Positions 44,001 through 52,612 of a DNA stretch of 64,000 bases are shown in pieces. Position 1 is the first letter of the stretch. Each line of letters opens with the position of its first letter. The notes under the pieces are model-generated. The model was given only the letters and a program-made list of their open reading frames with translations, did no database searches and was not told where the DNA came from. Both the position numbers and the translations under genes were made by a program. Source of the stretch: Synechococcus sp. CBW1002. GTDB lineage: Bacteria; Cyanobacteriota; Cyanobacteriia; PCC-6307; Cyanobiaceae. The stretch spans positions 2,914,001-2,978,000 of the forward strand of contig NZ_CP060398.1 of NCBI RefSeq assembly GCF_015840915.1, written 5' to 3'.

Positions 44001-46855
44001 TCTTCAAGTCTCTTTAGGATCAGAATCCCTGCGCCCTCACCTAGCACGATTCCATCGGCTTCATTGGTGAACGACTTGGCTTGACCGGTTGGCGAAAGTG
44101 CGTGAGTCTCTGAAAAACAAAAATAAGCAAACGGAGACTGAAGCGTATCAATTGCTCCTACAACTGCCATGCTCGCGTCCCCTTGCCTGAGCTTATTAAT
44201 AGCTATATCCAAGGCGGCAAGTGATGACGCACATGCAGCGTCCACGGCGCAATTGGTGCCGCCAAAACCAAATCTGTTCGCTACTCTTCCGGCCGACACA
44301 TTTGGTAGAATGCCGGCAAAGCTGTCGCTAGTCCAAGCTGGTAACTGTCTTTCGATATCGGGATGGCCAGTTAATAGTGGTGCTAGCTCTGCTTGCATTA
44401 CATATCCCTGTCCAAGCTCGCCGAGGCCACCACTATATCCCAAAACAACGCAGGTAGATTCACGATCGTATAAGCTATCCTTTGAATATCCAGCATCTTG
44501 AAGAGCGTCCTTGACGCAGACAAGCGCCAAAAGTTGCGCTGGATCGATTGAGGAGAGTGATTGTGGTGGTATCCCAAACTCTATCGGATCAAATCGAACT
44601 GCATCCAAGAAGCCACCCCACTTGGAATGGACTCTATTAGGCACTTTGGGGTCAGCTGAATAAAAGTCCTCAATAGACCACCTGTTCTCTGGGATCTCTT
44701 GAATCTGGCATTTTGCGCGCATTACTAAGTCCCAGAACTGCTGTGGACTGTTTGCACCGGGCAGCCTGCAAGACATGCCAATGATTGCTATGTCTAACTT
44801 GCCTCTGTTTGCACTTTCTGTCTGATAGCGAGAAGTCTGCGTGACATGTTGCTGTTGAGGGTTTCCGCTTGGGGCTTCCAATCCAGCTTTAATACTCTCA
44901 TGTAGCTGGCGTATTGTGGTCTGGCCGTTAATTAAGCACACAGCTTCGCCCAGCATGTACATGCCAAGTTCACGTTGAGCTTGGTCGGTAACCTGGACAA
45001 GGCCACCTTCGCTTCTTTGTAAGCCCTTGGATGCAAGTCTCAGGCGACCAAGGATCAGCCGGTCCAGCTGATTAGAGATTTCTCTGACGGGCACCTGAGC
45101 TCTTATCAGCTCATCACGTATGGCATTAAACTCGCGTGAAAAAGCAGTATCAGCACATCTGCTCTGATGCCCCGGAGATGTTTCGAGAAACACAGTTCTG
45201 GCGCATTCTAGTGAAACCTTCTGGTATGTACTAGTGATGGCCCTATCCTCAATTATCTCTCGAGTTGCCAGATAAGCGGAGCCAACCAGCAACCCATAGT
45301 TTGTACCTGCCTTCACCAAATCGTCTAACATGTAGGCAGCAAAAGCTGCCGAGGTCTGATCATGGATACCACCTGCAAGGACTAGACACACTTCTCGCCT
45401 TACTACCACACTCTGCTTAAGGACAGCTTTGATGGATCGTTCCCAAAGATTTAGTGAGCTGAGTGGACCGATGTGTCCTCCACACTCTCGCCCTTCAAGA
45501 ATAAAGTCTCTCCATCCCTCCTTGATGAACAGCTCCAGCAATTCAGGTGTTGGCGCATGAATGAAAACACGAAGGCCATTGGTGGCGATCTCCTTTGCTT
45601 GTGCTGGTGTTCCACCGGCCAGGATGCAAAAGCTGGCTCTAGATCGTTTTAGGACAGCAATCTGAGACTGTAAATGAGTAGAATCAATAAACCCAAGCAG
45701 GCCAACTCCCCAGGGCATTCCTGGAATCAACTCTGCTGTCTTGATCAGAATCTCCTCCAGTGCTTGGTCTGTCAACATAGCGGCGGCTATTGTCGGCAGA
45801 GCACCTCCCTTCGCGACGCTAGAAGCAAACTCGGCATTATCACTCACCCGGGACATCGGGCCTTGAATGACTGGATACTCTACGCCAAACTGCTCAGCAA
45901 TGGAATTAGCCTGAAGCTGAGACGAATGCCTATTTTGTGTGATCGTTCGGTAAGAAGAAATAACTCTGCCAATGGTTAGGCATTCGGAAGAGTAGTCTTT
46001 CGCAAGATCAATTCCCTCTCCAACGGGGAATGTCCCCTCGCTACTCCAGGTCGCAATTTCCTTTAGCCGAGAAGTCTCTACTCTGCTTCCAAAGAAGTGT
46101 TCTGAAGACTCCTTCCCGGGTTTGATAATGCATCTGACTTCTACTGTATCGTCCTCGGCTGATCGGATGACAATAGACTGTCTGCCGTTCACCCTGCTAA
46201 GGGCAAGCTTAGTGCGCTGCGGGAGATAGCTATCTTGAAGAAGCAGGATCTGTTCGTCGAGTATGATAGAACGGATCCCTTGGCTTTTGAGGGCAGAGAA
46301 TGAAAGAAGCCCTACTGGGCCGGCTGCAATTAACCTGCAGTCTTGAAGACAGCCTAGAGCCTTCTGAAACAGAATGTACTGAGAATCGCGTCCGCATAAT
46401 CCTCCCGACTCGTAGCCCTCGAGGATCGCGCTAGGATCGATCTGTTGTTCCCATGGAAACCTGGCATATTGTTCTACTTCCTGAATGGAACCAATCCTCG
46501 GGATTGGATTCATGCTTTTGAGCTCTATGGCTTGTTCTCTACTGATTCGGTGCCATGGGATGATTGCCCGCAGCGGACTGCTAGACGGTACTTCTAGCTC
46601 CCGAGTCAGCTCCTGCAACACTTTAGCAGTTTCAAAACTGTTGCAGGACACAGCAAAAATGCCAGTTCTGAATCTAGTGAGATATTGCTTCCAGATCTCC
46701 TCGAGCTGGTGTTCAAAACCAAAACTTTCAAAGCATATAGACGCTCCTGCTGCCACTACCTTCTCACAGGCTTTAAGCCAATCTCCAATTGGGCGAATCG
46801 TAACGAAAACCTGGTTGGAGTTTTTCATATGTACACTTATGAAGAAAGAGAACAA
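41006..46855 (-). CDS. PfaA-like megasynthase: ER(nitronate monooxygenase type)-KS-AT-ACP
   Basis: 1949 residues from TTG 46855 (ATG 46828 removes nine). Residues ~10-570 form a PfaD-like flavin enoyl reductase: VEYPVIQGPMSRVSD (~326-339), FILEGRECGGHIGPLSS with His461, and LVLAGGIHDQTSAAFAAY. KS ~686-1130: Cys875 in VDAACASSLAAL, His1010 in YYEAHGTGTPVGD, His1050 in IGHTKSTAG. AT ~1270-1560: LLFPGQGSDYPGM and Ser1362 in ALGHSLGDFVSL. A ~240-residue Ser/Pro/Gln-rich linker follows. ACP ~1850-1932: Ser1886 in ESDLGIDSIKRIEVM, the Pfa-type LGIDSIKR. With KR-DH from the frameshift this gives all beta-reduction activities in one ~2799-residue protein, so a reduced fatty or polyketide chain is expected. 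Confidence 0.88.
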   Translation of the reverse strand: MFSFFISVHMKNSNQVFVTIRPIGDWLKACEKVVAAGASICFESFGFEHQLEEIWKQYLTRFRTGIFAVSCNSFETAKVLQELTRELEVPSSSPLRAIIPWHRISREQAIELKSMNPIPRIGSIQEVEQYARFPWEQQIDPSAILEGYESGGLCGRDSQYILFQKALGCLQDCRLIAAGPVGLLSFSALKSQGIRSIILDEQILLLQDSYLPQRTKLALSRVNGRQSIVIRSAEDDTVEVRCIIKPGKESSEHFFGSRVETSRLKEIATWSSEGTFPVGEGIDLAKDYSSECLTIGRVISSYRTITQNRHSSQLQANSIAEQFGVEYPVIQGPMSRVSDNAEFASSVAKGGALPTIAAAMLTDQALEEILIKTAELIPGMPWGVGLLGFIDSTHLQSQIAVLKRSRASFCILAGGTPAQAKEIATNGLRVFIHAPTPELLELFIKEGWRDFILEGRECGGHIGPLSSLNLWERSIKAVLKQSVVVRREVCLVLAGGIHDQTSAAFAAYMLDDLVKAGTNYGLLVGSAYLATREIIEDRAITSTYQKVSLECARTVFLETSPGHQSRCADTAFSREFNAIRDELIRAQVPVREISNQLDRLILGRLRLASKGLQRSEGGLVQVTDQAQRELGMYMLGEAVCLINGQTTIRQLHESIKAGLEAPSGNPQQQHVTQTSRYQTESANRGKLDIAIIGMSCRLPGANSPQQFWDLVMRAKCQIQEIPENRWSIEDFYSADPKVPNRVHSKWGGFLDAVRFDPIEFGIPPQSLSSIDPAQLLALVCVKDALQDAGYSKDSLYDRESTCVVLGYSGGLGELGQGYVMQAELAPLLTGHPDIERQLPAWTSDSFAGILPNVSAGRVANRFGFGGTNCAVDAACASSLAALDIAINKLRQGDASMAVVGAIDTLQSPFAYFCFSETHALSPTGQAKSFTNEADGIVLGEGAGILILKRLEDAEADGDTIHAVIKGIGSSSDGRCRTMTAPSHQGQVQAFARAYSDAGVDPATLGYYEAHGTGTPVGDRSEIRALTTFLEAQKSPNTYCAVGSVKTLIGHTKSTAGLAGLLKATLALKHKSIPLHSRTEEQIDEVISSSAVYLPTGSLPWLKNDQRTPRTAGVSAFGFGGTNFHAVLQEYVPQPVINNDVTDLSPQLPSGYRLLYFKAKQGCLSECIRLALAQALEVERECAVNGCLTSVNQLIADTITCHDICTHQHGCTDDFAIVLADLSAADIGQKLAIVSELLNKTTRYTDAMRQWLVCQSKTADLQIEFKQARQTALLFPGQGSDYPGMGATCMVATQLRSHELLLQLIPDKPTLTDVLSRYLFSRSEKSIAPPPELKQSLLAITEMAYLDILNYLEIPWSIALGHSLGDFVSLFATGWMTDSELVDLLRARGEAVSTYSDDGYGMLILFCSIDQGKELLKNVAEHSLTLANINSPSQIVLSGLLSDIERVEAACMMNGVSSQRMQAKQPFHSILMQECNNRFINSLSILNLRTGRSHSHSAILSTSPESGPVSESNIDKLITDHMTSSVDFIESVKQAERLGCTLYIEVGPKKVLSKLVQSSLSSTGSVAVSLDGPQGTDSFVGSIMRLGSYGVTLTWSRLDQMLRHTGSGYQAQQKRIRREPGLSYFINGASSWQSGHRVQKSAQHNVHHTFSTTGKSTNQNIPEPNSADTALLESVQLHPHRNEILPMNELNLSNQSNPPNEVSSLRLEAFRTYHETLRMMIDSQTQVFSAYLNQSGDNPASLASPPLIVTSSPLSESPTSLSSDSPEAQTIVRNSASTILPNVQQQQSQSPAPSSHAHGNVAMIDTLVPAPSTPVQSTFDSQATEPTSLLASNGDALTDRKSRQGLVQLDTGSILSQLTSILSEKSGYPVELLDPDQDLESDLGIDSIKRIEVMGGFMATLSDIAPETIQNIQTGTRDLRSLKEVSQYISSALSAGTSIDLAAEESQPGK
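41009..41030 (-). promoter_or_regulatory. Candidate programmed -1 frameshift site (G GGA AAG) with SD-like stimulator
   Basis: Heptamer G GGA AAG (41015 to 41009 on the minus strand) is in the zero frame of the synthase and is followed at once by TAA (41008-41006). Slipping back one base reads GGG AAA GTA ACA and enters the KR-DH frame with no stop. AGAGGA (41030-41025) lies 9 nt upstream, the spacing of the stimulatory SD in dnaX. Eight nt downstream a weak 6-bp stem is possible: GGGAGA (41000-40995) with TTTCCC (40972-40967). Confidence 0.7.
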
Positions 46856-46910
46856 CGCCTTGATGCGCTAGGTCGAGATCTCAGATGTCTAGCAGGATCC
46901 CCGTATTGAC

Positions 46911-47453
46911 AACACTAGCCATATTAGCGAGCTTCCGGAGGTGGTGAGGTACAAACAGCTCTTCCTGGCGAAGGTACGCTAGGCCCGCATAGTGATGGAT
47001 GCTACAGCAGATGTGGCAGCAGCACGTGTGTGGTAGCGGCATGGCACCGATAGCATGAGGCTATGGGGGCTATTTACAGAGAGGCAGCTGCCCAGGAGGT
47101 GGATGTAATGGCTGCGGAGCCGACCGAGACCGTAAAGTCGGCTGATGCGGCAGAGGCAATCGCAGTGGCCGTCCGGGGGGCAGCCATTTTCAGCTCATTA
47201 CGATGGTGTCGACCCGCCGGATCTGAAGCCGCGGCGCCTATCAGCAAAGATGTCCGCTCAGGGTACTGATCTGAGTACCTCAGAAAGCCTACTCCGGATG
47301 GAGGATCATGGGCTTCGAGATCGGATGTTGATCGTCATCGCGCGTTGATCAGGAGCGCAGGCTTGAGCGGCCGGCCCCCGGTCGGAGGCTGAGGCCGGCC
47401 CGCCTCTTGCGGGCGGTCCAACCACAACCCCCTGGGGCCTGGGTTTCTGATCT
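46911..47453. other. Gene-free stretch upstream of the synthase, into the next IS block
   Basis: Composition switches from AT-richer to GC-rich near 47,000. A 68-codon plus-strand frame at 47063-47269 is Ala-rich and unconvincing. A 6-bp GC hairpin (GCCCGC-CTCTT-GCGGGC, 47398-47414) lies close to the end of the IS3-type element D. No promoter for the synthase could be recognised with confidence in 46856-46960. Confidence 0.35.
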
Positions 47454-47612
47454 TCAAGCAGCGACAGTGTCCTGCGGTCTGGGATGGTTGACCCGCACGA
47501 CTGTTGGCTGAGCCCAATCGCGAGGTGGCCGGGCCCAGCGGCGTGGATGTTGCGCACGCGCCTGCTCATAGGTCTGCTGACGGACTCTGCAGATCGCGTC
47601 AGCTTCTCCGTA

Positions 47613-49379
47613 GGGACTCCTGAAAAAGATTCTCGGCCCATCGGCGCCGGATTCGTCCGTTTGCTTCGCGTTAATCAGGCTGGCAAGCGCGGTGACATCA
47701 AGTCGGCCAGATCTCAAAAGCATGGCTTGCAGATGCCCTCAGGCGCTCTGATCGCTGACCAGGCCATAAAAAAGCTGTAGATCCACCCAAAAAGAAGGAC
47801 AAAAAAGAGGCGCAGCAGCCTCAAGACCTTTTCCGCGCACATCACGACAAAGGCCATCGAGATGGAGGATTCGGCACCAGCTGGTAGACGAGCCATGATC
47901 AGATCCAGGGAATACTTGCGCTTTCCAGAGCCAAAGACGCCTTCCACTTCATTGCGTCGAGCTTGATCAGATCGGAGCTGGTGCTTGTGTGCAGTGGTGA
48001 CATCAGGATCCTTGGGCGGGCGACCCAATCGCTTGCCGGAGAGGCGAATACCGTTCCTCGTGCAGAAATGCCTATTCTTGGCCGTGATATAAATCCGGTC
48101 GGCGCAGATTCGCTCTGGGTAAGATCCTGTATCCAGCTTGTATTTTTCCGCCTGAGCGATAAGGTCTTCTCCTTCGTTGTAGGGGTTCCAGCTTATGCGG
48201 TGCAAGAACGGAAAGCCGTTTTGAACCGAAACACTGATTTTGGCTCCAAACTCCACCGCAGCACGTGCTTTGCCTCGCACCATTGGGCGGATATGGGTCT
48301 GCACAAGATTCACCAGGCGGTCTGGAATGCTGTTGGTCTGAGAGGCGAGCAGAAGGCCCTGTTGCCGCTCCAACTCGCTGCAGGCCAACAACTTCTGCCA
48401 CCAATGCCTCTTAAGCTCGGAAAGCCTTGCCCCGCAGCCGATCAGAGCATCAATGGCCTTGAGATTCTGCCGCACATAGCCAAGCTGATGTTTAATGGCA
48501 GCCTTCACTTTGCGGCGACGTGGTCGTTTTTGCTTCGCCACTCTCAGGAAATGAGCACGAGCAAGGCCACGGTCGTAGCGAGGTCGATGTCTCCTGAATC
48601 CCGATGACTGACTGCACAGATCATCAATGACTCGCTCGGTCGTTGTGCGAGCCTCGTTGAGGAGCTTGAGGTCTCTGGGATAGGTGATGTCGGCTGGAGT
48701 GCAACTGGCATCAATCGTGAGAGTGCCCCAATTCTTTCCTTCTGGCCAGTCAGCAGGCTTGATCAACGCATCAAGTTCTAGCTGAGCGCCTCCTCCACTG
48801 GAATCACGATCATCATGGTCGTCATCGTCTGCTGCCTGAGCAAGTGCTTCCAGAAGGATCTCTTTGCCGCGCTGCACCACCAGCTCGTTGATACGGCGCA
48901 GATCCTCGTCAGAAAAACGCTTGCGAAAGTGCACCATCATCGAGGCATCAAACGGTGCCTTAGCTGTGTAGCCCGCAAAGCCGAGAAAGAACTGAATATA
49001 GGCGTTCTCTCTGATCTGATGGACTGTCTCTTCGTCGGTGAGCCCTAACTTCTGTTTGATGTAGAGAGCACCAAAGGCCATTCTCACTGATTTGGCTGGA
49101 GCGCCAATTGTGGCGCTGAATTGAGGGGCATAGGTTTCTTCCAGCTCATCCCATGGGATCAGCCCCTCCAGTTGAACCCAGCGATTCTCGGGATCAAGTG
49201 TGCCGCCAAATGGCAGGTGGAACTCCTTGATTGAGATCTGACCGTTATTGTGCCTCCGGTACATATGGAACGATCAGGAGTAAAGGCAATCACGGATTGC
49301 CTGATTCACGGCCACTTTAGCGGTTTCTCATGCTTGAGACCAGCTGCGGCGCAATGGATCTGGATTGTTCAGGAGTCCC
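47613..49379 (-). mobile_element. Element C copy 1 (IS5-type, 1767 bp)
   Basis: Ends GGGACTCCTGAAAAAGATT and (reverse complement of right end) GGGACTCCTGAACAATCC form the inverted repeat. TCCGTA lies on both sides (47607-47612 and 49380-49385) inside element D orfB. Further copies start at 62629 (truncated) and 62979 (running off the window). Confidence 0.88.
47714..49264 (-). CDS. Element C IS5-type transposase
   Basis: 516 residues from ATG 49264 (MYRRHNNGQISIKEFHLPFG). N-terminal IPWDELEETYAPQFSATIGA and GLTDEETVHQIRENAYIQFF (DUF772). DDE domain WGTLTIDASCTPADITYPRD (first Asp), RICADRIYITAKNRHFC (second Asp) and RRNEVEGVFGSGKRKYSLDL (Glu). The C-terminus is hydrophobic (LLRLFFVLLFGWIYSFFMAW). 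The frame is complete. The same N-terminus occurs in both copies at the right edge and, diverged, in the fragment at 56900-57034. Confidence 0.88.
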   Translation of the reverse strand: MYRRHNNGQISIKEFHLPFGGTLDPENRWVQLEGLIPWDELEETYAPQFSATIGAPAKSVRMAFGALYIKQKLGLTDEETVHQIRENAYIQFFLGFAGYTAKAPFDASMMVHFRKRFSDEDLRRINELVVQRGKEILLEALAQAADDDDHDDRDSSGGGAQLELDALIKPADWPEGKNWGTLTIDASCTPADITYPRDLKLLNEARTTTERVIDDLCSQSSGFRRHRPRYDRGLARAHFLRVAKQKRPRRRKVKAAIKHQLGYVRQNLKAIDALIGCGARLSELKRHWWQKLLACSELERQQGLLLASQTNSIPDRLVNLVQTHIRPMVRGKARAAVEFGAKISVSVQNGFPFLHRISWNPYNEGEDLIAQAEKYKLDTGSYPERICADRIYITAKNRHFCTRNGIRLSGKRLGRPPKDPDVTTAHKHQLRSDQARRNEVEGVFGSGKRKYSLDLIMARLPAGAESSISMAFVVMCAEKVLRLLRLFFVLLFGWIYSFFMAWSAIRAPEGICKPCF

Positions 49380-49935
49380 TCCGTAGTGACGCTGATTGGG
49401 CGTCACATACTTGATGCCGCTGTGACGATGCTCAGCGTTGTACCAGTCAACAAAGCCATCGACCCAGGCGCGCACTGAGAGAAGATCCCGGAAACGACGC
49501 ACTGGATAGCTCTGGTGATATTTCATGGTTCGGAACCATGACTCAACGTAGGCGTTGTCATTGCTCACCCGCGGCCGCGAGAATGACAGGGCAATGCCGA
49601 GCTCGGCCAGCTTCGCGGCCAAGGTGTAGGAGCGCATGGGTGCTCCGTTATCGGCGTGCAGGATCGTGGTCGACCCTGAGCTGATCCCTTCATCACGGCA
49701 GACACGATCAAAGAAGTGCTTGGCCAGTTCGCCGCATTCACGATCGTGCACCTCAACGCCAAGGATGCGCCGGCTCCACACATCCATCACCATATAAAGG
49801 TAGTAGAACTGACCCTTCGCAGGCCCCGGCAACAGGGTGATATCCCAGGCCAGCACTTGATGGATGCCCGTTGCCTCCAGCACGGGTGGCTCTCTTGGCT
49901 CCCGCGGTGGGCGGCTCCTGCCGCGATGATTTAAC

Positions 49936-51649
49936 GTATCCGTTCAGGGGCCGTGACGCAGCAGCGCAGCATTCCACCCCTGATCGTTGATCAACGAGCA
50001 ACCACAGACACCACGATCGATGACGGCCGGCTCAGGGATTCGGCAACAGCGATGGCATCTCACCGCCGCGATGATGGGCGATCAAGGCCTGCTCCAGGAA
50101 CTGCCAGATATCACGGCCCTGTTGCCGCAGGCTGGTGGTGACCGTGAGCAACCTGCTGCGGCAGATTGCACCCTGGCGGGATTGGACGCCATGGCTGATC
50201 TTGCGCTGAATCACCGAATGGCGCAGGGCACGCTCGGCTGCGTTGTTGGTGGGCTCGATCCCTTCAATCTCCAGGAAGGTCCAGAGGCCATCGCTCACTT
50301 GCAGCAACTGATGGCAGGTACGCACCGTCTTGGCCCACGGCGTTCGCTCGCCGCGCTGGCAGCCCAGCTCCACAACCCGCTGCAGCGTGCCCACAAACGC
50401 CTGGCGGATCGGCCGACAGCCCTGCTGCAACGTGGACCAGTCGATCGTTCCGTCTTTGTAGCGGTGCCACTGGGCAAACAGCTGCTGCTGCAGGCCCAGC
50501 AGCTCCGCTCCAATCTCACCGCTGGCGCCCTGACGGTCAGCGATGGCGGTGAGATCGCGGATCACGTGCGCCCAGCACAGCTGGCGCTGCTCCAGCGGGA
50601 GATGGTTGTAGGCGGAGAAGCGATCGCTCACCACAATTCCGCCAAAGGCATTCCCGAGCAGGTCGATCGCGGCGGCAGCCGAGCGGCTCAGGCTCTGCAA
50701 GAACACTGTCACCCCCATGGCGGTCACCATGACCCACTCCCAGCCGCGCCGGCCATCGGGGTTGCCCCCATCGGCATTACCGGTGGGGGCACCGGTTTCA
50801 TCGACATAGACCACCGACTGCTGACGGGCAAACGCAAGGGCCTCCTGCATGGGCTGCTCCAGTGCTGCACTCAAGCGCTGGCGGATAGTGGCCATCGCTC
50901 CCCGGCTGATCTGTACCCCCAGCAGCTGATCCAGCAGCGCCTGGGTCTTGCTGAAACTCAACGGGAAGGCACTACCCAGCAGACCCACCAGAGCACTGAG
51001 CCGGGGACCGTAATGGCTTACTTCCACCTCCGCCGGTAACGAGGCACAGGTGCTGGTGGTACAGCAGGGGCAGACCAGGCGGTGCAGCCGGTGCTCGATC
51101 ACCAGAGGCGTGATCGGTGGAATCTCGATCACCTGGTGCCTCAAGGGCTCGGGATCCTGACCCTGTAGCAACGTGCCGCAGCGGCGGCAGGCCTGGGGGT
51201 GGTGCTCGACCACCTCATCCACCCGCTCGATCGGCAGCAGCTCCGGCCCAGATCCGGGATGGCCCGGCTGGCCGCCGCGCTTGCGGCCACTGCCCTTGCG
51301 TCGTTCGGGCGGCTTAAACCCCTGGCCATCACTGGAGGGAGGCTTGGAAGAATTGCGGGAGCTGCGGCCGATCCGCTCGCGCAGATGGGCCAGTTCGGTC
51401 GCCAGGGCGGTGAGCTGGATGCGGAGCTGCTCGATCTCCTGTTGCTGCCTCTGGCACTGACTGACCAGCTCAAGAAATCCAGCCTTCACTCCCACCGGGG
51501 TGGCGGCCCAATCGGCTTCTGAAATCCCGGCCGGTGGGGTGGTCATCGCAAGGAGTCTCTTACTGAGATGCAACCAGGAATCAAGCCACCGTCAAGGGTT
51601 CAGCAAGCCCGATGTTCGTTGCGAGCTGTCCCGACTCCTGAACGGGTAC
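49936..51649 (-). mobile_element. IS66-type element with a single transposase gene, 1714 bp
   Basis: Inverted repeats GTATCCGTTCAGG and GTACCCGTTCAGG (reverse complement of right end). A perfect 8-bp target duplication, GATTTAAC, lies at 49928-49935 and 51650-51657, the IS66 length. It lacks tnpA and tnpB, as in the single-gene ISBst12-like branch. Confidence 0.9.
50032..51573 (-). CDS. IS66 family transposase (TnpC type)
   Basis: 513 residues (ATG 51546, MTTPPAGISEAD, may be the true start). An N-terminal coiled coil (CQRQQQEIEQLRIQLTALAT) is followed by the basic SSRNSSKPPSSDGQG motif, a zinc-binding block CRRCGTLLQG ... LVCPCCTTSTC, and the DDE core SVVYVDETGAPTGNADGG (first Asp), GGIVVSDRFSAYNHLPLEQR (second Asp) and GIEPTNNAAERALRHSVIQR (Glu). 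Intact frame. Confidence 0.9.
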   Translation of the reverse strand: MHLSKRLLAMTTPPAGISEADWAATPVGVKAGFLELVSQCQRQQQEIEQLRIQLTALATELAHLRERIGRSSRNSSKPPSSDGQGFKPPERRKGSGRKRGGQPGHPGSGPELLPIERVDEVVEHHPQACRRCGTLLQGQDPEPLRHQVIEIPPITPLVIEHRLHRLVCPCCTTSTCASLPAEVEVSHYGPRLSALVGLLGSAFPLSFSKTQALLDQLLGVQISRGAMATIRQRLSAALEQPMQEALAFARQQSVVYVDETGAPTGNADGGNPDGRRGWEWVMVTAMGVTVFLQSLSRSAAAAIDLLGNAFGGIVVSDRFSAYNHLPLEQRQLCWAHVIRDLTAIADRQGASGEIGAELLGLQQQLFAQWHRYKDGTIDWSTLQQGCRPIRQAFVGTLQRVVELGCQRGERTPWAKTVRTCHQLLQVSDGLWTFLEIEGIEPTNNAAERALRHSVIQRKISHGVQSRQGAICRSRLLTVTTSLRQQGRDIWQFLEQALIAHHRGGEMPSLLPNP

Positions 51650-52003
51650 GATTTAACAGGCCTTCCTGGCGCATGATGCGGTAAATCGTTGACTCCGATC
51701 CCACGTAGACTCCCTCCTCGGCAAGGATCGCCACGATCTGACCAGGCGTGAGATCGGCAAAGCGTGGATCGTTGACAGTGGACAACACCTGTTGGCGCTC
51801 CTCCTCGCTGAAACGATGCATGACATGCCTGGACGCTCCCTTGCGTTGATCGCAGCTGAATCCCTGGGTCCGAATCATCAAGCCCCATCGCCTCAGCGTG
51901 CGTGTCGCCAGGCCGAAAAGATCAGCAATGGCCTTGGCCGAAAGGCCACGACTGATGCCTTCCTGTAGAAGCGCGACGATCGCACCGCGATCGCCAGACG
52001 GAA

Positions 52004-52513
52004 TCAAGGATCCTCGTCCGGTTGAAAGATCTGGTTGAACTTTTTTGAGAGCATCAACAACGTCGCCGCTTCTGTCAGTGCTTTTTCTTTCTTCTGCAAT
52101 TCACGCTCCAGCTGGCGATTCCGCCGGACCAGTTCCTGATTCTTGCGTTGCAGTTCCCGCTGATCAGCCATGCTCGGCGCGCTGGGGCCATTGGCATCCT
52201 CGGCGGCCTGGCGCCAACGGGCAACCTGCTTGGGATACAGCCCCCGCTCCCTGCAGAACGACCCGAGCTCGGCTCCGTTCAGTCCTGCGGCCTGGATCAC
52301 GGCTGCCAGCTTGTCGGCAGCGCTCCACTGCTCCGGCGGCCGGTTCGTGGCAGGCACCAGCTGGCCCTGCTTCTGCCACTGGCTCCGCCAGTTGTAGATG
52401 GTCTGCGCCGTGATCCCGGTGTCGCGGGCGATCTCAGCCACGCTCTCAAGGTTCGGAGGGCTCATCCGCAGGCGGACGGCTTCCCGCAGAGCGGCGTCAT
52501 AGGGCGGTTGCAT
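52004..52513 (-). CDS. Element D orfA (IS3-type)
   Basis: 169 residues. HTH region SVAEIARDTGITAQTIYNWRS, a second HTH-like segment (ELGSFCRERGLYPKQVARWR), and a long coiled coil QRELQRKNQELVRRNRQLER ending LLMLSKKFNQIFQPDEDP. The last codons overlap the orfB start (ATGA-type overlap at 52004-52007), so orfB is translated by coupling rather than frameshift here. Confidence 0.82.
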   Translation of the reverse strand: MQPPYDAALREAVRLRMSPPNLESVAEIARDTGITAQTIYNWRSQWQKQGQLVPATNRPPEQWSAADKLAAVIQAAGLNGAELGSFCRERGLYPKQVARWRQAAEDANGPSAPSMADQRELQRKNQELVRRNRQLERELQKKEKALTEAATLLMLSKKFNQIFQPDEDP

Positions 52514-52612
52514 AGTCGTCGGTTGGGCCCCCAGGTGGACGGGTCAAACCGAGCGGACTTCTTTCTAAGAAACACCAACGGCCAACAGGGATCTCGGCTG
52601 ACTGACCACACC

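Larger units (their letters stand above)
47454..52007 (-). pseudogene. Element D orfB (IS3 integrase), interrupted twice
   Basis: Three exon-like pieces on the minus strand: 52007-51650 (MIPSGDRGAIVALLQEGISR to EGLLN), 49927-49380 (RGRSRPPREPREPPVLEATG, HQVLAWDITLLPGPAKGQFY, TTILHADNGAPMRSYTLAAK and NDNAYVESWFRTMKYHQSYP, the D-D-E core), and 47606-47454 (EADAICRVRQQTYEQARAQH to the stop). Joining them with single target copies gives 352 residues in frame, including RHYG-EADAIC across the second junction. The gene was intact before the insertions. Confidence 0.85.
47420..52550 (-). mobile_element. Element D, IS3-type, split by an IS5-type and an IS66-type element
   Basis: orfA and orfB of one IS3 element with two later insertions. 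Excising 47613-49379 (with one TCCGTA) and 49936-51649 (with one GATTTAAC) rejoins orfB into a single 1059-nt frame. Outer ends are approximate: CCTGGGGCC-like words near 47,430 and 52,535 are in inverted orientation, but no clear target duplication was found. Confidence 0.75.

Noticed and set aside
47063-47348. Two short plus-strand frames between the synthase and element D
   Set aside because: Ala-rich, overlapping, no motif or ribosome-binding site; probably non-coding debris.
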